Shown here: piece after piece, positions 7,993 to 17,156 of the stretch | Layout: each line of letters starts with the position of its first letter | Position numbering within the stretch: position 1 is the first letter of the stretch | NCBI GenBank assembly: GCA_022844105.1 | Contig: JALHMJ010000015.1 | Location: 1-55,306, forward strand | DNA: 55,306 nt | Direction of reading: 5' to 3' | Origin: Hyphomicrobium sp. | GTDB lineage: Bacteria > Pseudomonadota > Alphaproteobacteria > Rhizobiales > Hyphomicrobiaceae | Made by a program: the position numbers and the translations under genes | Notes under the pieces: model-generated | Database searches by the model: none | Told to the model about the DNA's origin: nothing | What the model saw: only the letters and a program-made list of their open reading frames with translations

Positions 7993-9243
7993 ATGGATGC
8001 GGACGCCCCAGCGGCGGGGGTTCGAACCATGTCCTCCGCGCAACCCAGCATCGACGACTTGATTGAGGCGGCTGTGCACCGGATTGCCCGTGCGATCCCA
8101 CCGCCCCCAGCAGCACGACTGCTTCCGATACCCCCGCCGCCGGCCTTGGATGCCCCCCCGGCAGCACCGAGCGGCAGGTTCGCTCCCGACCAGATGAGTG
8201 AGCGGCCGGCGCCGCCCGTCGATGTAGCCCTGACCCCGATATTTGAGGATGAGCACGCTGCCGACGCGCAACCGCTGGCTGTTGAGCCTACGGCGGAACG
8301 GTTACAACACGACACACCCACACCCTCCTTGGCCGAAACGGCGGCGGCAACGGCCGCCTCCGCCGCTCCAGCACGAGCCACCTCGGACCCTCCGGCAATC
8401 GCCGTCCCCGAGGTCCGTCCCGCTTCCGGGCCGCGCGTCTGGTCAGGCCTGTTGCAAGGCGCCTGGACATGGCGACGCGCCGCCCGCTTGGCCGGACTGG
8501 CTGTCGCCGCGTACTTCGCCGTCGTTCTGAGCCTGATCGTGATCTACCGCTTCATCAATCCGCCGACCACAACCTTGATCGCCTACCAATGGCTGACCGG
8601 CACCAAGATCGAACAGGATTGGGTGCCCATCGAAGACATTTCATCAAACCTCCTTCGCGCTGTGGTGGTCTCCGAAGACTGGGGCTTTTGTGATCACTAC
8701 GGCATTGATCTTGTGGCGATAGAGGCCGCGCTCGAACAGGCCGGTGAAGGCAAGATGGTGCGCGGGGCAAGCACGATCTCGATGCAAGTGATCAAGAACC
8801 TCTTTCTTTCGCAGTCGAAGTCATTGTTGCGCAAAGCCGTCGAAATTCCGCTGACGTTTGCGGCGGAAGCCGTGTGGCCGAAGTCGCGCATGCTCGAAAT
8901 TTATCTCAACATCGCCGAATGGGGTCCGGGTGTGTTTGGGGCCCAAGCAGCCGCGCGGCATCATTTTTCAAAACCCGCCTCGCGATTGACCGAACGCGAG
9001 GCGGCCCTGCTTGCAGCTGCACTTCCAAACCCGATCCTGCGCGATGCCGGTGATCCCTCCACGCGGACGGCGCGCAAGGCGAGTATCATTCAATCGAGGA
9101 TGCGGGCCGCGGGGCCGGTTGCAGATTGCGCGATGACCGGGCGGCAACGCTCATCGAGCGCTGCTGGCGACAATGAACCTGCCAACACGTCCGGTTGGGC
9201 CACAACGGTCAAGAAGAGGGCTGGCGCACGGCAAGGTTTGTAG
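7993..9243 (+). CDS. mtgA: Monofunctional biosynthetic peptidoglycan transglycosylase with long N-terminal extension
   Basis: A glycosyltransferase family 51 enzyme that polymerises lipid II into glycan strands. Its motifs are EDWGFCDHYGID (catalytic Glu, about 8672-8707), GASTISMQVIKNLFL and KSRMLEIYLNIAEWGPGVFG. One transmembrane helix (VAAYFAVVLSLIVIYRFI, about 8510-8563) precedes the domain. Typical MtgA is about 230 residues; this one has about 170 extra cytoplasmic residues rich in Pro and Ala. There is no transpeptidase domain. The start is uncertain: ATG 7993 is behind a G-rich stretch, and ATG 8029 or TTG 7891 are possible. Confidence 0.85.
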   Translation: MDADAPAAGVRTMSSAQPSIDDLIEAAVHRIARAIPPPPAARLLPIPPPPALDAPPAAPSGRFAPDQMSERPAPPVDVALTPIFEDEHAADAQPLAVEPTAERLQHDTPTPSLAETAAATAASAAPARATSDPPAIAVPEVRPASGPRVWSGLLQGAWTWRRAARLAGLAVAAYFAVVLSLIVIYRFINPPTTTLIAYQWLTGTKIEQDWVPIEDISSNLLRAVVVSEDWGFCDHYGIDLVAIEAALEQAGEGKMVRGASTISMQVIKNLFLSQSKSLLRKAVEIPLTFAAEAVWPKSRMLEIYLNIAEWGPGVFGAQAAARHHFSKPASRLTEREAALLAAALPNPILRDAGDPSTRTARKASIIQSRMRAAGPVADCAMTGRQRSSSAAGDNEPANTSGWATTVKKRAGARQGL

Positions 9244-9415
9244 TATAAGGCGCGCTCTGTGGCCTGGACTGCCCGCGCCGCACCGCCTGTTATTGCGCGG
9301 GTCCGGGTAAATCAAGAGGCCGTCCCATTCGGGCAATTCTTCTGCGTTTACAGGTGCTTCGCGCCCTAAATCCGCAGGGGTGTCAGCCCATCGAACGACG
9401 AGCGGAGTATTCGAA

Positions 9416-9601
9416 GTGGCCGTACCCAGGAAAAAAACGTCGCGCATGAAGAAGGGCCAGCGTCAGTCGCATGATGCCCTCGCCCGCCCGTCCTACATCG
9501 AGGATAAAGACAGCGGTGAACGTCGCCGTCCGCATCACATCGATCTCAAGACCGGGAAGTATAAGGGCCGCCAAGTTCTGCCACCGAAGGCTGAGGCTTG
9601 A
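9416..9601 (+). CDS. rpmF: 50S ribosomal protein L32
   Basis: A 61-residue ribosomal protein starting [15 protein letters not shown], with the conserved segment [21 protein letters not shown]. It lacks zinc-binding cysteines, so it is the zinc-free form. The start is GTG at 9416: GGAG at 9404-9407 is 8 nt upstream, and the protein begins where all L32 proteins begin, although the frame is open further upstream. Confidence 0.96.
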   Translation: MAVPRKKTSRMKKGQRQSHDALARPSYIEDKDSGERRRPHHIDLKTGKYKGRQVLPPKAEA

Positions 9602-9779
9602 TCTGCGTCCCGGCAACGGCCTGATGCCGGCCGCGTTCTACAGTCACACATGACGGCCATACGGCGGGCGACCACCCTGGTTTGATGTGATACTGCTAGG
9701 CCGTGTTTGCCGGGCCGCGCCCGGGGGGCCGGGCATCAAGGCCCAGGGATCAAGTCCGAGGGATTAAGGGGAGACATCG

Positions 9780-10187
9780 ATGTCGCTTGCAGCACTTCCG
9801 CTGACGATTATTCCGTTCATTCTCTACAATCTGTTGGCCCTCATGGGGATCGATCTCAACGGTTCGCTGGTTGGCGACGGGATCACCATGATGAGTGGCG
9901 GCGTCTGGAAGCTGACATGGGGCGATCTGCTACTCTTGATCGGCATCGTCGTCCTCTTCATCGAAATCGTTAAGGCAACCTACACCGGCACCGCATCGAT
10001 GATCGATCACGGCCTGTCGATGGTCGTCTTCATCGCCTTCCTGGTCCAATTCCTCCTTGTCAGCCAGGCGGCGACATCCGTTTTCTTCCTGCTGCTCATG
10101 GTTGCATTGATCGATGTGATCGCCGGTTTCACGATTGGCATCCGGGTCGCCAAGCGCGACATCGGCTTTGGTGGCGGCGACCAATAA
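9780..10187 (+). CDS. Small four-helix integral membrane protein, function unknown
   Basis: A 135-residue protein that is almost all membrane helices, at about 5-23, 47-66, 78-96 and 99-122, with a basic C-terminus (IRVAKRDIGFGGGDQ). AGGGGAGA at about 9767-9774 is a strong ribosome binding site. I recognise it only as a conserved alphaproteobacterial hypothetical. The about 190 bp after it hold AT-rich DNA near 10295-10340 and no clear gene. Confidence 0.75.
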   Translation: MSLAALPLTIIPFILYNLLALMGIDLNGSLVGDGITMMSGGVWKLTWGDLLLLIGIVVLFIEIVKATYTGTASMIDHGLSMVVFIAFLVQFLLVSQAATSVFFLLLMVALIDVIAGFTIGIRVAKRDIGFGGGDQ

Positions 10188-10377
10188 CCCCGGAAAAATC
10201 ACGCAAAAAAGCGGCGCGTCGAACAGGCGGGCCGCCTTTGCTTTGCGGCATCCGCGACGAGGCAATGATCAACGCCGCGTTTACCTCCCGTCGTTTACAA
10301 TTTTAAATGTTCTTAGGAATTTGCGCTTAATTTGAAACGGTGGCGTTCGCAGCTATGCGCGCCACGCGTGTTGTCGT

Positions 10378-12147
10378 GTGGGCGCGGGGACCCCTGTGAT
10401 TCAGTCGCATCAGCCGATTATACCGTTCCCCAGCGCGGAGCCATCCGTGTCGGATTTCGAAGCGCTGACCGAAGAGGAAGCTTTCGATTTCGTGGGCGGA
10501 CCGCCTCGCATCGACGAAACCGCCTACACATGGGACCTGGCCACCGATCAAATCGCCTGGGAGAGCAATGCAGCTACGGTTTTCAACGTCGCTGACGTTG
10601 CCAGTATTTCATCGGGACAAAACTTTGCAGCACTGATGATGCCGGAAGACGCCGGTCAGCGCAGCCGCATCTTCGAAGTCGCAACCGAACACGCGCAGGC
10701 CGGCGGCATTCCCTATCGACTGCAGTATCGCATCCAGTCGGCTGGACCACGCTCCGTTTATGTTTGGGTTGAAGACCACGGCCGATGGTGGGCGGCCCGC
10801 GATGGCCGGCCGATGCGTGCGCGCGGCGTAATCCGGCTCGTTGCCGACAGCTACATCGAAGAACAGCGCCTACTATATCGCAACGATCACGATGAGCTGA
10901 CGGGCCAGCTCAACCGGACGCGTCTGACCGACGCGCTGAATGCGGTCATCTTGCGTTGCGCCCGATCACACACCCAGGCCGCGTTCCTGATGGTTGCGAT
11001 CAACAATCTGACCACCGTCAACGAGACGTTAGGTCACCAAGCGGGCGATGAAGTCATCGCCAGCGTTGTCAACGCCATCAAAAGCAAGTTGCGCGGTGGC
11101 GACACGCTCGGACGCTACTCGGCCAACAAGTTTGGCATCATCCTGAATGACTGCGCCCCCGGCGCCATGCAGACCGCGGCAGAGCGGTTCATGCGCTCAG
11201 TGCGAGAGTTGACGTTGCGCACGAGCGGTGCGCAGGCGCAGGCGACGGTTTCCATCGGCGGCGTCATCCTGCTCGACCACGCCCACACCGTTCATCAAAC
11301 TCTGAGCTGTGCATTGCAAGCCCTCGACAAAGCCAAGCAGCATCGGCTGGAGGGCTTTGTGGCATACGAGCCGAACACGTTCACGGAAAGCGCCCGTCAG
11401 CGCAACATCGCCATGGTCGATGAAGTGATCTCCGCACTCGAAGCCGGACGCATGCGCCTCGCGCTCCAGCCCATGATCGACACGCGCACCGGCAAAGCCC
11501 AGATATATGAATGCCTCTTGCGAATGGAGCGGCCCAATGGCGAGCTCGTCTCCGCCGGCCGGTTCATCGAGACCGCCGAACAACTCGGCCTGTCGCGCGT
11601 CATCGATCGGCGCACACTCGAAATGGCTGTCGCACTCTTAAAGCAGCACCCGGAACTGACGCTATCCGTCAACGTATCGAGCCTGACGGCGAACGAGCCG
11701 GATTGGCTGGCCACCCTGCGTCAGCTGATCAAGGACGACGCCAGCATCACGCCACGCATGATCGTCGAGATCACTGAAACGAGCGTGATTGTCGATATGG
11801 ACCTGATGAAAGCATTCGTCGATACACTGCGCGAAATGGGTTGCCGTATCGCGATCGACGACTTCGGCGCCGGCTATACGTCATTCAAAAACCTGAAGGC
11901 GCTGAAGGTCGACATCGTAAAAATCGACGGTGCATTCGTAAAAGACATCATGGACGATAAGGCCGATCAGGCCTTCATTAAAACAATGGTCGAGCTGGCC
12001 CGGACCTTTGAGATTGAAACGGTGGCCGAGTGGGTCGGCGACGAACGCGCCGCCCGCTTCTTGACCGACGCCGGGATTGACTATCTCCAGGGCTTCCACT
12101 TCGGGTTGCCCATCTCTGCCGACGACTACCGCGCGCCCACCGCTTAA
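10378..12147 (+). CDS. PAS-GGDEF-EAL protein with degenerate GGDEF (probable c-di-GMP phosphodiesterase)
   Basis: Up to 589 residues. A PAS-like sensor (about 45-155) is followed by a GGDEF domain (about 165-330) whose active-site motif reads SANKF (248-252), so it should not make c-di-GMP. The EAL domain (about 345-585) keeps its metal and catalytic residues: Glu378 (ECLLR in place of EALLR), Asn432, Glu467, Asp494-Asp495 (DDFGAGYTSF), Lys515, Glu551 and Gln571, so phosphodiesterase activity is likely. The start is uncertain: GTG 10378 is the longest frame, but GTG 10447 has GGAG 6 nt upstream. No membrane segment is seen. Confidence 0.9.
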   Translation: MGAGTPVIQSHQPIIPFPSAEPSVSDFEALTEEEAFDFVGGPPRIDETAYTWDLATDQIAWESNAATVFNVADVASISSGQNFAALMMPEDAGQRSRIFEVATEHAQAGGIPYRLQYRIQSAGPRSVYVWVEDHGRWWAARDGRPMRARGVIRLVADSYIEEQRLLYRNDHDELTGQLNRTRLTDALNAVILRCARSHTQAAFLMVAINNLTTVNETLGHQAGDEVIASVVNAIKSKLRGGDTLGRYSANKFGIILNDCAPGAMQTAAERFMRSVRELTLRTSGAQAQATVSIGGVILLDHAHTVHQTLSCALQALDKAKQHRLEGFVAYEPNTFTESARQRNIAMVDEVISALEAGRMRLALQPMIDTRTGKAQIYECLLRMERPNGELVSAGRFIETAEQLGLSRVIDRRTLEMAVALLKQHPELTLSVNVSSLTANEPDWLATLRQLIKDDASITPRMIVEITETSVIVDMDLMKAFVDTLREMGCRIAIDDFGAGYTSFKNLKALKVDIVKIDGAFVKDIMDDKADQAFIKTMVELARTFEIETVAEWVGDERAARFLTDAGIDYLQGFHFGLPISADDYRAPTA

Positions 12148-12184
12148 AGTTCATTGCAGCAACGGGCCCGCCGCCGCGTTCCGG

Positions 12185-12838
12185 TCAGGACCGGTCTTTG
12201 GTCAATTTTTCAAGACTGCGCTGCATGGATTCCAGCTGCGCCTTAAGTTCCGATATCTCGTCGCTTTTGACCGCCGAGGGCACCGCCTCGATCTTTGGCT
12301 TGTCACCCGTAGCCGGAACGTCGGGTGGTCGCGAACCGGGTTGGGCCGCCGCTCCAAACGACGTCCACATGGCCACAGCCTGCTCGAACATCACCATGTT
12401 CTTGCGGGCCTGCTCCTGGTAGGCCTCGAACGCAACCGCTGGATTTGTAAATGCCGCCGTGAACTGCGAGCGGATTTTCTCCTGCTCTTTCACGAGATTT
12501 TCCAGACTGAATTGCAGGTAGCTCGGCACCATGCGTCCGATCTGATCATCATAGAAGCGGATCAACTGCCGCAAAAACGGCGTCGGCAGCATGTTCCGCC
12601 CATCGTTGCGGCTTTCCTGGTCAACGATGATCTGCGTGAGAACAGAGTGCGTCAGGTCATCGCCCGACTTGGCGTCATAGACGACGAAATCCTTGTCCGC
12701 GCGCACCATCGCGCCAAGGTCGTCAAGCGTCACATACTGGCTCGTCTCGGTATTGTAGAGCCGCCGGTTCGCGTACTTCTTGATGACGATCGCTTCGCGT
12801 TTCTCTTGCTGCTGTTCGAACTTGTTCAGAGTTGACAT
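12185..12838 (-). CDS. phaR: Polyhydroxyalkanoate synthesis repressor PhaR
   Basis: A 217-residue regulator. The N-terminal PHB/PHA accumulation DNA-binding domain (IVIKKYANRRLYNTETSQYVTL, in two conserved blocks near residues 17-38) is diagnostic, and a helical PHB-accumulation domain follows (about 70-150). Near the C-terminus is a predicted coiled coil (ELKAQLESMQRSLEKL). PhaR senses PHB and represses phasin and often its own gene. I chose MSTLNKF at 12838 as start because it fits homologues; the frame runs 36 codons further. It is divergent from phaA across a 236-bp gap in which I could not settle an operator. Confidence 0.94.
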   Translation of the reverse strand: MSTLNKFEQQQEKREAIVIKKYANRRLYNTETSQYVTLDDLGAMVRADKDFVVYDAKSGDDLTHSVLTQIIVDQESRNDGRNMLPTPFLRQLIRFYDDQIGRMVPSYLQFSLENLVKEQEKIRSQFTAAFTNPAVAFEAYQEQARKNMVMFEQAVAMWTSFGAAAQPGSRPPDVPATGDKPKIEAVPSAVKSDEISELKAQLESMQRSLEKLTKDRS

Positions 12839-13074
12839 ACCTGCGACTTCCAACTTTTTGCGGTGCGGCATCGTAACACACGCTCGACGTGGCATACCAG
12901 ACAATCCTGCACCAACTTTGGGCTCATTTGCCGCCCGCGTGGGCATTTGCGATTAATCAAGTGTTGCTGCTATGGGTGTGCCTAACTTCGTTCGGCGCAA
13001 ATTTCTAACCAAAGACGGCGCTGTGAAGTGTCTCTGACGCCACTCATGCACCCCCCGGGAGGAGGCCCGATTTT

Positions 13075-14262
13075 ATGAGCCAGGATACCGATATCGTCAT
13101 TGTCAGTGCTGCGCGCACGCCCGTCGGCTCGTTCGGCGGCACGCTCGCCTCGCTCCCGGCCCATGAACTCGGTTCGGTGGTCATCAAGGCCGCTCTGCAG
13201 CGCGCCAATGTCCAGCCCGGCGATGTGTCGGAAGTCATCCTCGGACAAGTTTTGACCGCGGCCCAGGGCCAGGGACCGGCCCGCCGCGCCGCCATCGGCG
13301 CGGGAGTGCCGGTCGATGCGCCGGCCTGGGGTGTCAACCAGATCTGCGGTTCGGGTCTGCGCGCCGTGGCGCTTGGCGCTCAACAAATTCAAACCGGCGC
13401 TGCGACGGTGGTCGTCGCTGGTGGTCAGGAGAGCATGAGCCAGTCGGCGCACGCGATCCATATGCGCGACGGTGTCAAAATGGGCGACGGCAAGCTCATT
13501 GATACGATGGTGCGCGATGGCTTGTGGGATTCCTTCAACAACTACCACATGGGCTCGACCGCCGAGAACGTTGCACGCCAGTGGCAGATCAGCCGCGAAG
13601 AGCAGGACAAGTTCGCCGTCGCATCGCAAAACAAGGCGGAAGCTGCGCGCAAAGCCGGCAAGTTCAAGGACGAGATCGCGCCCGTCACGATCAAGGGCAA
13701 GAAAGGCGACACGGTCGTCGATACCGACGAATACATTAAGGACGGGGTGACGATTGAAAGCGTCGCCAAGCTCCGGCCCGCGTTTGATCCCAAAGAAGGC
13801 ACCGTTACAGCCGCCAACGCGTCAGGCATCAACGACGGCGCCGCCGCAGTTGTCCTGATGTCAGCCGGAGAAGCCAAAAAGCGCGGCTTGAAACCGCTGG
13901 CCCGGATCGCTTCGTGGGCTCAAGCCGGCGTTGATCCCTCGATCATGGGTACAGGCCCAATTCCGGCCTCGAAAAAGGCGTTGGAACGAGCTGGCTGGAC
14001 GATCAAGGACCTCGATTTGATCGAAGCCAACGAGGCGTTTGCCGCGCAGGCCATTTCGGTCAACAAAGGTCTCGGCTGGGATACCGACAAGGTGAACGTC
14101 AACGGCGGCGCCATTGCAATCGGCCATCCGATCGGTGCGTCGGGTGCCCGCGTATTGACGACGCTTCTGTACGAAATGCAGCGTCGAGACGCGAAAAAGG
14201 CACTTGCCACGTTGTGCATCGGCGGCGGCATGGGCATCGCAATCTGCCTCGCCCGCGACTGA
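13075..14262 (+). CDS. phaA: Acetyl-CoA acetyltransferase (beta-ketothiolase)
   Basis: A 395-residue biosynthetic thiolase that joins two acetyl-CoA into acetoacetyl-CoA, the first step of PHB synthesis. The acyl-accepting nucleophile is Cys91 ([10 protein letters not shown]), and the second active-site pair is His351 (GHPIGASG) and Cys381 (CIGGGMG), at nearly the same positions as in the well-studied Zoogloea enzyme. GGAGGAGG stands about 10 nt before the ATG. It forms an operon with phaB, separated by a strong hairpin. No PHA synthase gene is in the window. Confidence 0.96.
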   Translation: MSQDTDIVIVSAARTPVGSFGGTLASLPAHELGSVVIKAALQRANVQPGDVSEVILGQVLTAAQGQGPARRAAIGAGVPVDAPAWGVNQICGSGLRAVALGAQQIQTGAATVVVAGGQESMSQSAHAIHMRDGVKMGDGKLIDTMVRDGLWDSFNNYHMGSTAENVARQWQISREEQDKFAVASQNKAEAARKAGKFKDEIAPVTIKGKKGDTVVDTDEYIKDGVTIESVAKLRPAFDPKEGTVTAANASGINDGAAAVVLMSAGEAKKRGLKPLARIASWAQAGVDPSIMGTGPIPASKKALERAGWTIKDLDLIEANEAFAAQAISVNKGLGWDTDKVNVNGGAIAIGHPIGASGARVLTTLLYEMQRRDAKKALATLCIGGGMGIAICLARD

Positions 14263-14281
14263 CAACCGCGACCGTATCAAA

Positions 14282-14310
14282 CCGGGCCCGCTTAATTGAA
14301 GCGGGCCCGG
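14282..14310 (+). terminator. Intercistronic hairpin between phaA and phaB
   Basis: A perfect 12-bp stem, CCGGGCCCGCTT / AAGCGGGCCCGG, with a 5-nt loop, followed by TTGTCGTCTT. The T tract is poor, so it may act as a partial terminator or as an mRNA-stabilising 3' structure that sets the phaA:phaB ratio (inference). Confidence 0.7.
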
Positions 14311-14369
14311 TTGTCGTCTTACCCAGCCCACGTCGAACAATTCAAACATAACAATCAGGGAGGAATAAC

Positions 14370-15095
14370 ATGGCACGGGTGGCCCTCGTTACCGGCGGCA
14401 CGCGCGGTATCGGTCACGCGATTTCGGTCGCGCTCAAGAACGCAGGTTATCGGGTTGCGGCAAGCTATGCCGGCAACGACGCCGCCGCGCAGCAGTTCCA
14501 AGTCGAGACAGGCATTCCCGTCTACAAGTTTGACGTCTCGAACTATGAAGCCAGCGAGAAGGCCGTGAAGCAGGTCGAAAAGGACATCGGTCCGATCGAC
14601 GTTCTCGTCAACAATGCGGGCATCACCAAAGACACGATGTTCCACAAGATGACCAAGGAGCAGTGGGACGCCGTCATCGGCACCAACCTCAACGGTCTGT
14701 TCAACGTCACGCGCCCGGTTTGGGAAGGCATGCGCGCCCGCAAATTTGGCCGCGTCATCAACATCTCTTCAATCAACGGCCAGAAAGGCCAGATGGGCCA
14801 GGTGAACTATTCCGCCTCGAAAGCCGGCGACATCGGCTTCACCAAGGCGCTGGCACAGGAAGGCGCCCGTGCCGGCATCACGGTCAACGTGATCTGCCCC
14901 GGTTACATCGCCACTGAAATGGTGAAGGCCGTGCCACAGGACGTGATGGAAAAGACCATCCTCCCGCAGATCCCGGTGGGCCGCCTCGGCGAGCCATCGG
15001 AAATCGCGCGCTGCGTCGTGTTTCTTGCCTCCGACGACTCTGGCTTCATCACCGGCTCGACGATCACGGCGAACGGCGGTCAATACTTCGCCTAG
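14370..15095 (+). CDS. phaB: Acetoacetyl-CoA reductase
   Basis: A 241-residue short-chain dehydrogenase that reduces acetoacetyl-CoA to (R)-3-hydroxybutyryl-CoA with NADPH. It has the cofactor motif VTGGTRGIG (7-15), NNAG (81-84), catalytic Ser near 133-134 and Tyr147-x3-Lys151 (YSASK). The segment INGQKGQMGQVNYSASKAGD is typical of PhaB rather than FabG. The ribosome binding site AGGGAGG is near-perfect, 7-8 nt before ATG. It is followed by a strong bidirectional terminator. Confidence 0.95.
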   Translation: MARVALVTGGTRGIGHAISVALKNAGYRVAASYAGNDAAAQQFQVETGIPVYKFDVSNYEASEKAVKQVEKDIGPIDVLVNNAGITKDTMFHKMTKEQWDAVIGTNLNGLFNVTRPVWEGMRARKFGRVINISSINGQKGQMGQVNYSASKAGDIGFTKALAQEGARAGITVNVICPGYIATEMVKAVPQDVMEKTILPQIPVGRLGEPSEIARCVVFLASDDSGFITGSTITANGGQYFA

Positions 15096-15120
15096 CCCCG
15101 ACCCGTGCGGCATTCAAAGC

Positions 15121-15151
15121 AAAACGCCCCGATCGAAGATCGGGGCGTTTT
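15121..15151. terminator. Bidirectional intrinsic terminator after phaB
   Basis: A perfect 14-bp inverted repeat, AAAACGCCCCGATC / GATCGGGGCGTTTT, around the loop GAA. It lies between the convergent phaB and NYN-protein genes and gives a GC stem followed by TTTT on both strands. Confidence 0.92.
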
Positions 15152-15169
15152 GTTGAAGTCGACGGATAA

Positions 15170-16936
15170 TCAGCCGCGCAGCCGGTTGCGAACGATCAGC
15201 GGCAACTGCTCGTCTGAGCCACCGGCATACTGCCGGCCCTCTTCGGCGCTCCACCAGCGATCACCTTGCGCATATCCCGTTTGCGCGGGCTGAGCCGGCG
15301 CGCGTGCGGCAACAGGCGGAAAGTCGGCTTCGGCCGGACGGCTGGAAGTCGGCGCAATTGCCGGTCTATGCGCCATGGGTGAACCGCCGAACCAAGCGTC
15401 GATCAGATCCAACTCTTCTGCCGACAACTGCAGCCCCTGGCTACGGCAGCGGGCAATCACGAAGTTGCGGAACCGGCTGGCGAACAAATTCGGCGACGCG
15501 CCCTGCTCGAACCACGGATCGGTCTCGCTCACGACTTCGAGAACGAACCGCACATCATCCCGCTTGATGGTCACGCCCAGATCGGCGGCACGATGCGTGA
15601 TGTTGGTCAGTGTCTGCGCGCCAGTCAGACCGTTTGAATTGATCTCCTGCGCCATCACCTCAAACAATGCCCGATACTCCGGCGGTGCCAGAGGCGGCGC
15701 CTGACACGCATCATGAATACGGGTGATCGACTGCTGGATCGAAGGAGCTTGATCGGTACGCGGAGCCGCAGCCTTGGGCGCCGCGGGCGCAACAGTGGGT
15801 GGCGGCGCGGTACGGCCGGCCGCCGGCGGAGCATCCGGGCGCAGCGAATCTCGCGCGGAAGGAAATTGCTGCGCTCGCGACGTTGATGACAACGGCAGCG
15901 TCGGCTCTTGGCGATAGGGATCCTGACGCGGCGATTCATGACGCGGCGCTTCCGCCCTCGCCGCATCCTGACGCGGCGGCTCGATCCGTGCAGCGGGTTC
16001 ACGCGCGGCGGGAGCCCGCCGGGGTTCCGGCTGAACGGCCAGCTGACGGCTGGCGTCAAAAACATAATAGGGCGCCTGATCCGAAAGCCGGATTTCGGCC
16101 GGAAGCCCCTTGGTCAATAGATTTGAGAAACTTCCCGCACCGGCCCAGCCTGTACCGACGGTGCGATCATGACCCAGCGTGCGCACCGCACGGTCGGCAA
16201 GTGCTTCCAGGGGGACCGGCTGACCAGCGCTTTTCACCCAGCCGACAACCTCCGCCAGAATATCGCGGCGAACAGCTTCGAGCGACGGCGCGGGACCAGC
16301 AGATGGTGCCCCGATCGCGGGCACGGCATCGGCGTCCGCAACCAGAGCGCTGCCCTCCAGAAGCAGACTGATGAGGCTCGATTCGCGAATCTCACCATCG
16401 GCAATCGCCGTATAGGGCGCGGCTGTATGATCGTTGGCAAAAACCACCGTGCGCCGGGCATGAGCACGCAGGCGATGCAGCAGTGGCGTAAAGTCGGCGT
16501 CACCCGACAGAATAATGAACTCGTCGAAGTAGGTATCGTGATTGAGCAGATCGCGGACATCCATGACCATGCGAATGTCGGCGGAATTCTTGAGCTGCGA
16601 TGTCAGCGGAGGGCAGTCGATCGCTTCCATTCCGGCCCGCAGGAAATGGTGGCGCACGAAAGGATATGAGTTCATATCGGTCGCGTTGTCGGATGAATTC
16701 CGGCGGGGGACCGGATTGCCGTAGCAGCGGTTCATCACGATACGGCGCGGAGCGGTCGCAGCGAGCCCGTTCGTTGCCGTTATCAGGCGGCCGCTTTCGA
16801 TTTCCCGCAGCCAATGTCCTGCATCTTTGGCAAAACGCTTCGCGGCCTCCTCGCTCTTTCTCTTCAACGACAAGTAGATATTGTCGTAGTCGATAAAGAT
16901 CGTGCTCAACAGCGGTCCAGTATCCTGGGCCTTCAT
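15170..16936 (-). CDS. NYN-domain (PIN-like RNase) protein with probable LOTUS/OST-HTH domain
   Basis: A 588-residue protein from the start MKAQDTGPLL. The N-terminal NYN domain has the acidic residues of PIN-like nucleases: Asp16 and Asp18 (FIDYDN), Asp120 (NSADIRMVMD) and Asp146/Asp148 (SGDADFTPLL). Residues about 219-296 resemble an OST-HTH/LOTUS RNA-binding fold (amphipathic helices, GSFSNLL, then YYVFD). A Pro/Ala/Arg/Gln-rich linker of about 110 residues follows, then a helical C-terminal domain (about 405-525) that I cannot name. It is likely an RNA-cleaving or RNA-binding protein. The target is unknown, and the frame is open 40 codons upstream. Confidence 0.85.
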   Translation of the reverse strand: MKAQDTGPLLSTIFIDYDNIYLSLKRKSEEAAKRFAKDAGHWLREIESGRLITATNGLAATAPRRIVMNRCYGNPVPRRNSSDNATDMNSYPFVRHHFLRAGMEAIDCPPLTSQLKNSADIRMVMDVRDLLNHDTYFDEFIILSGDADFTPLLHRLRAHARRTVVFANDHTAAPYTAIADGEIRESSLISLLLEGSALVADADAVPAIGAPSAGPAPSLEAVRRDILAEVVGWVKSAGQPVPLEALADRAVRTLGHDRTVGTGWAGAGSFSNLLTKGLPAEIRLSDQAPYYVFDASRQLAVQPEPRRAPAAREPAARIEPPRQDAARAEAPRHESPRQDPYRQEPTLPLSSTSRAQQFPSARDSLRPDAPPAAGRTAPPPTVAPAAPKAAAPRTDQAPSIQQSITRIHDACQAPPLAPPEYRALFEVMAQEINSNGLTGAQTLTNITHRAADLGVTIKRDDVRFVLEVVSETDPWFEQGASPNLFASRFRNFVIARCRSQGLQLSAEELDLIDAWFGGSPMAHRPAIAPTSSRPAEADFPPVAARAPAQPAQTGYAQGDRWWSAEEGRQYAGGSDEQLPLIVRNRLRG

Positions 16937-17156
16937 GTCCGCAACCCCCGTTATGCGAATCAAACAGTTGCCGCTCACTGTTGATGAGTCGTATTGGAGC
17001 GGCAAGGATGGTTGCGTTGCACCACGGCTGGCGGCAAAAAATTCAATAAAATTCAATGGCTTGAATACATGCGCTCAATCTAATTAGTGGTGGAAAAGTC
17101 CGCGCGCCACATTTGATGGCTGCAGCGGGGCTTTGCGGCACATGCAAGCGTGATGC

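Noticed and set aside
10188-10377. CtrA-type site near 10306-10330 (TTAAATGTTCTTAGG)
   Set aside because: It does not match TTAA-N7-TTAA well, and a single near match is expected by chance.
12077-12835. 252-codon plus-strand frame opposite phaR
   Set aside because: phaR is clearly coding by its conserved DNA-binding domain; the other frame resembles nothing.
12839-13074. PhaR operators or a small RNA in the phaR-phaA gap
   Set aside because: Several TTGC/GCAA pieces exist but no clean palindrome, and no terminator marks an RNA gene.
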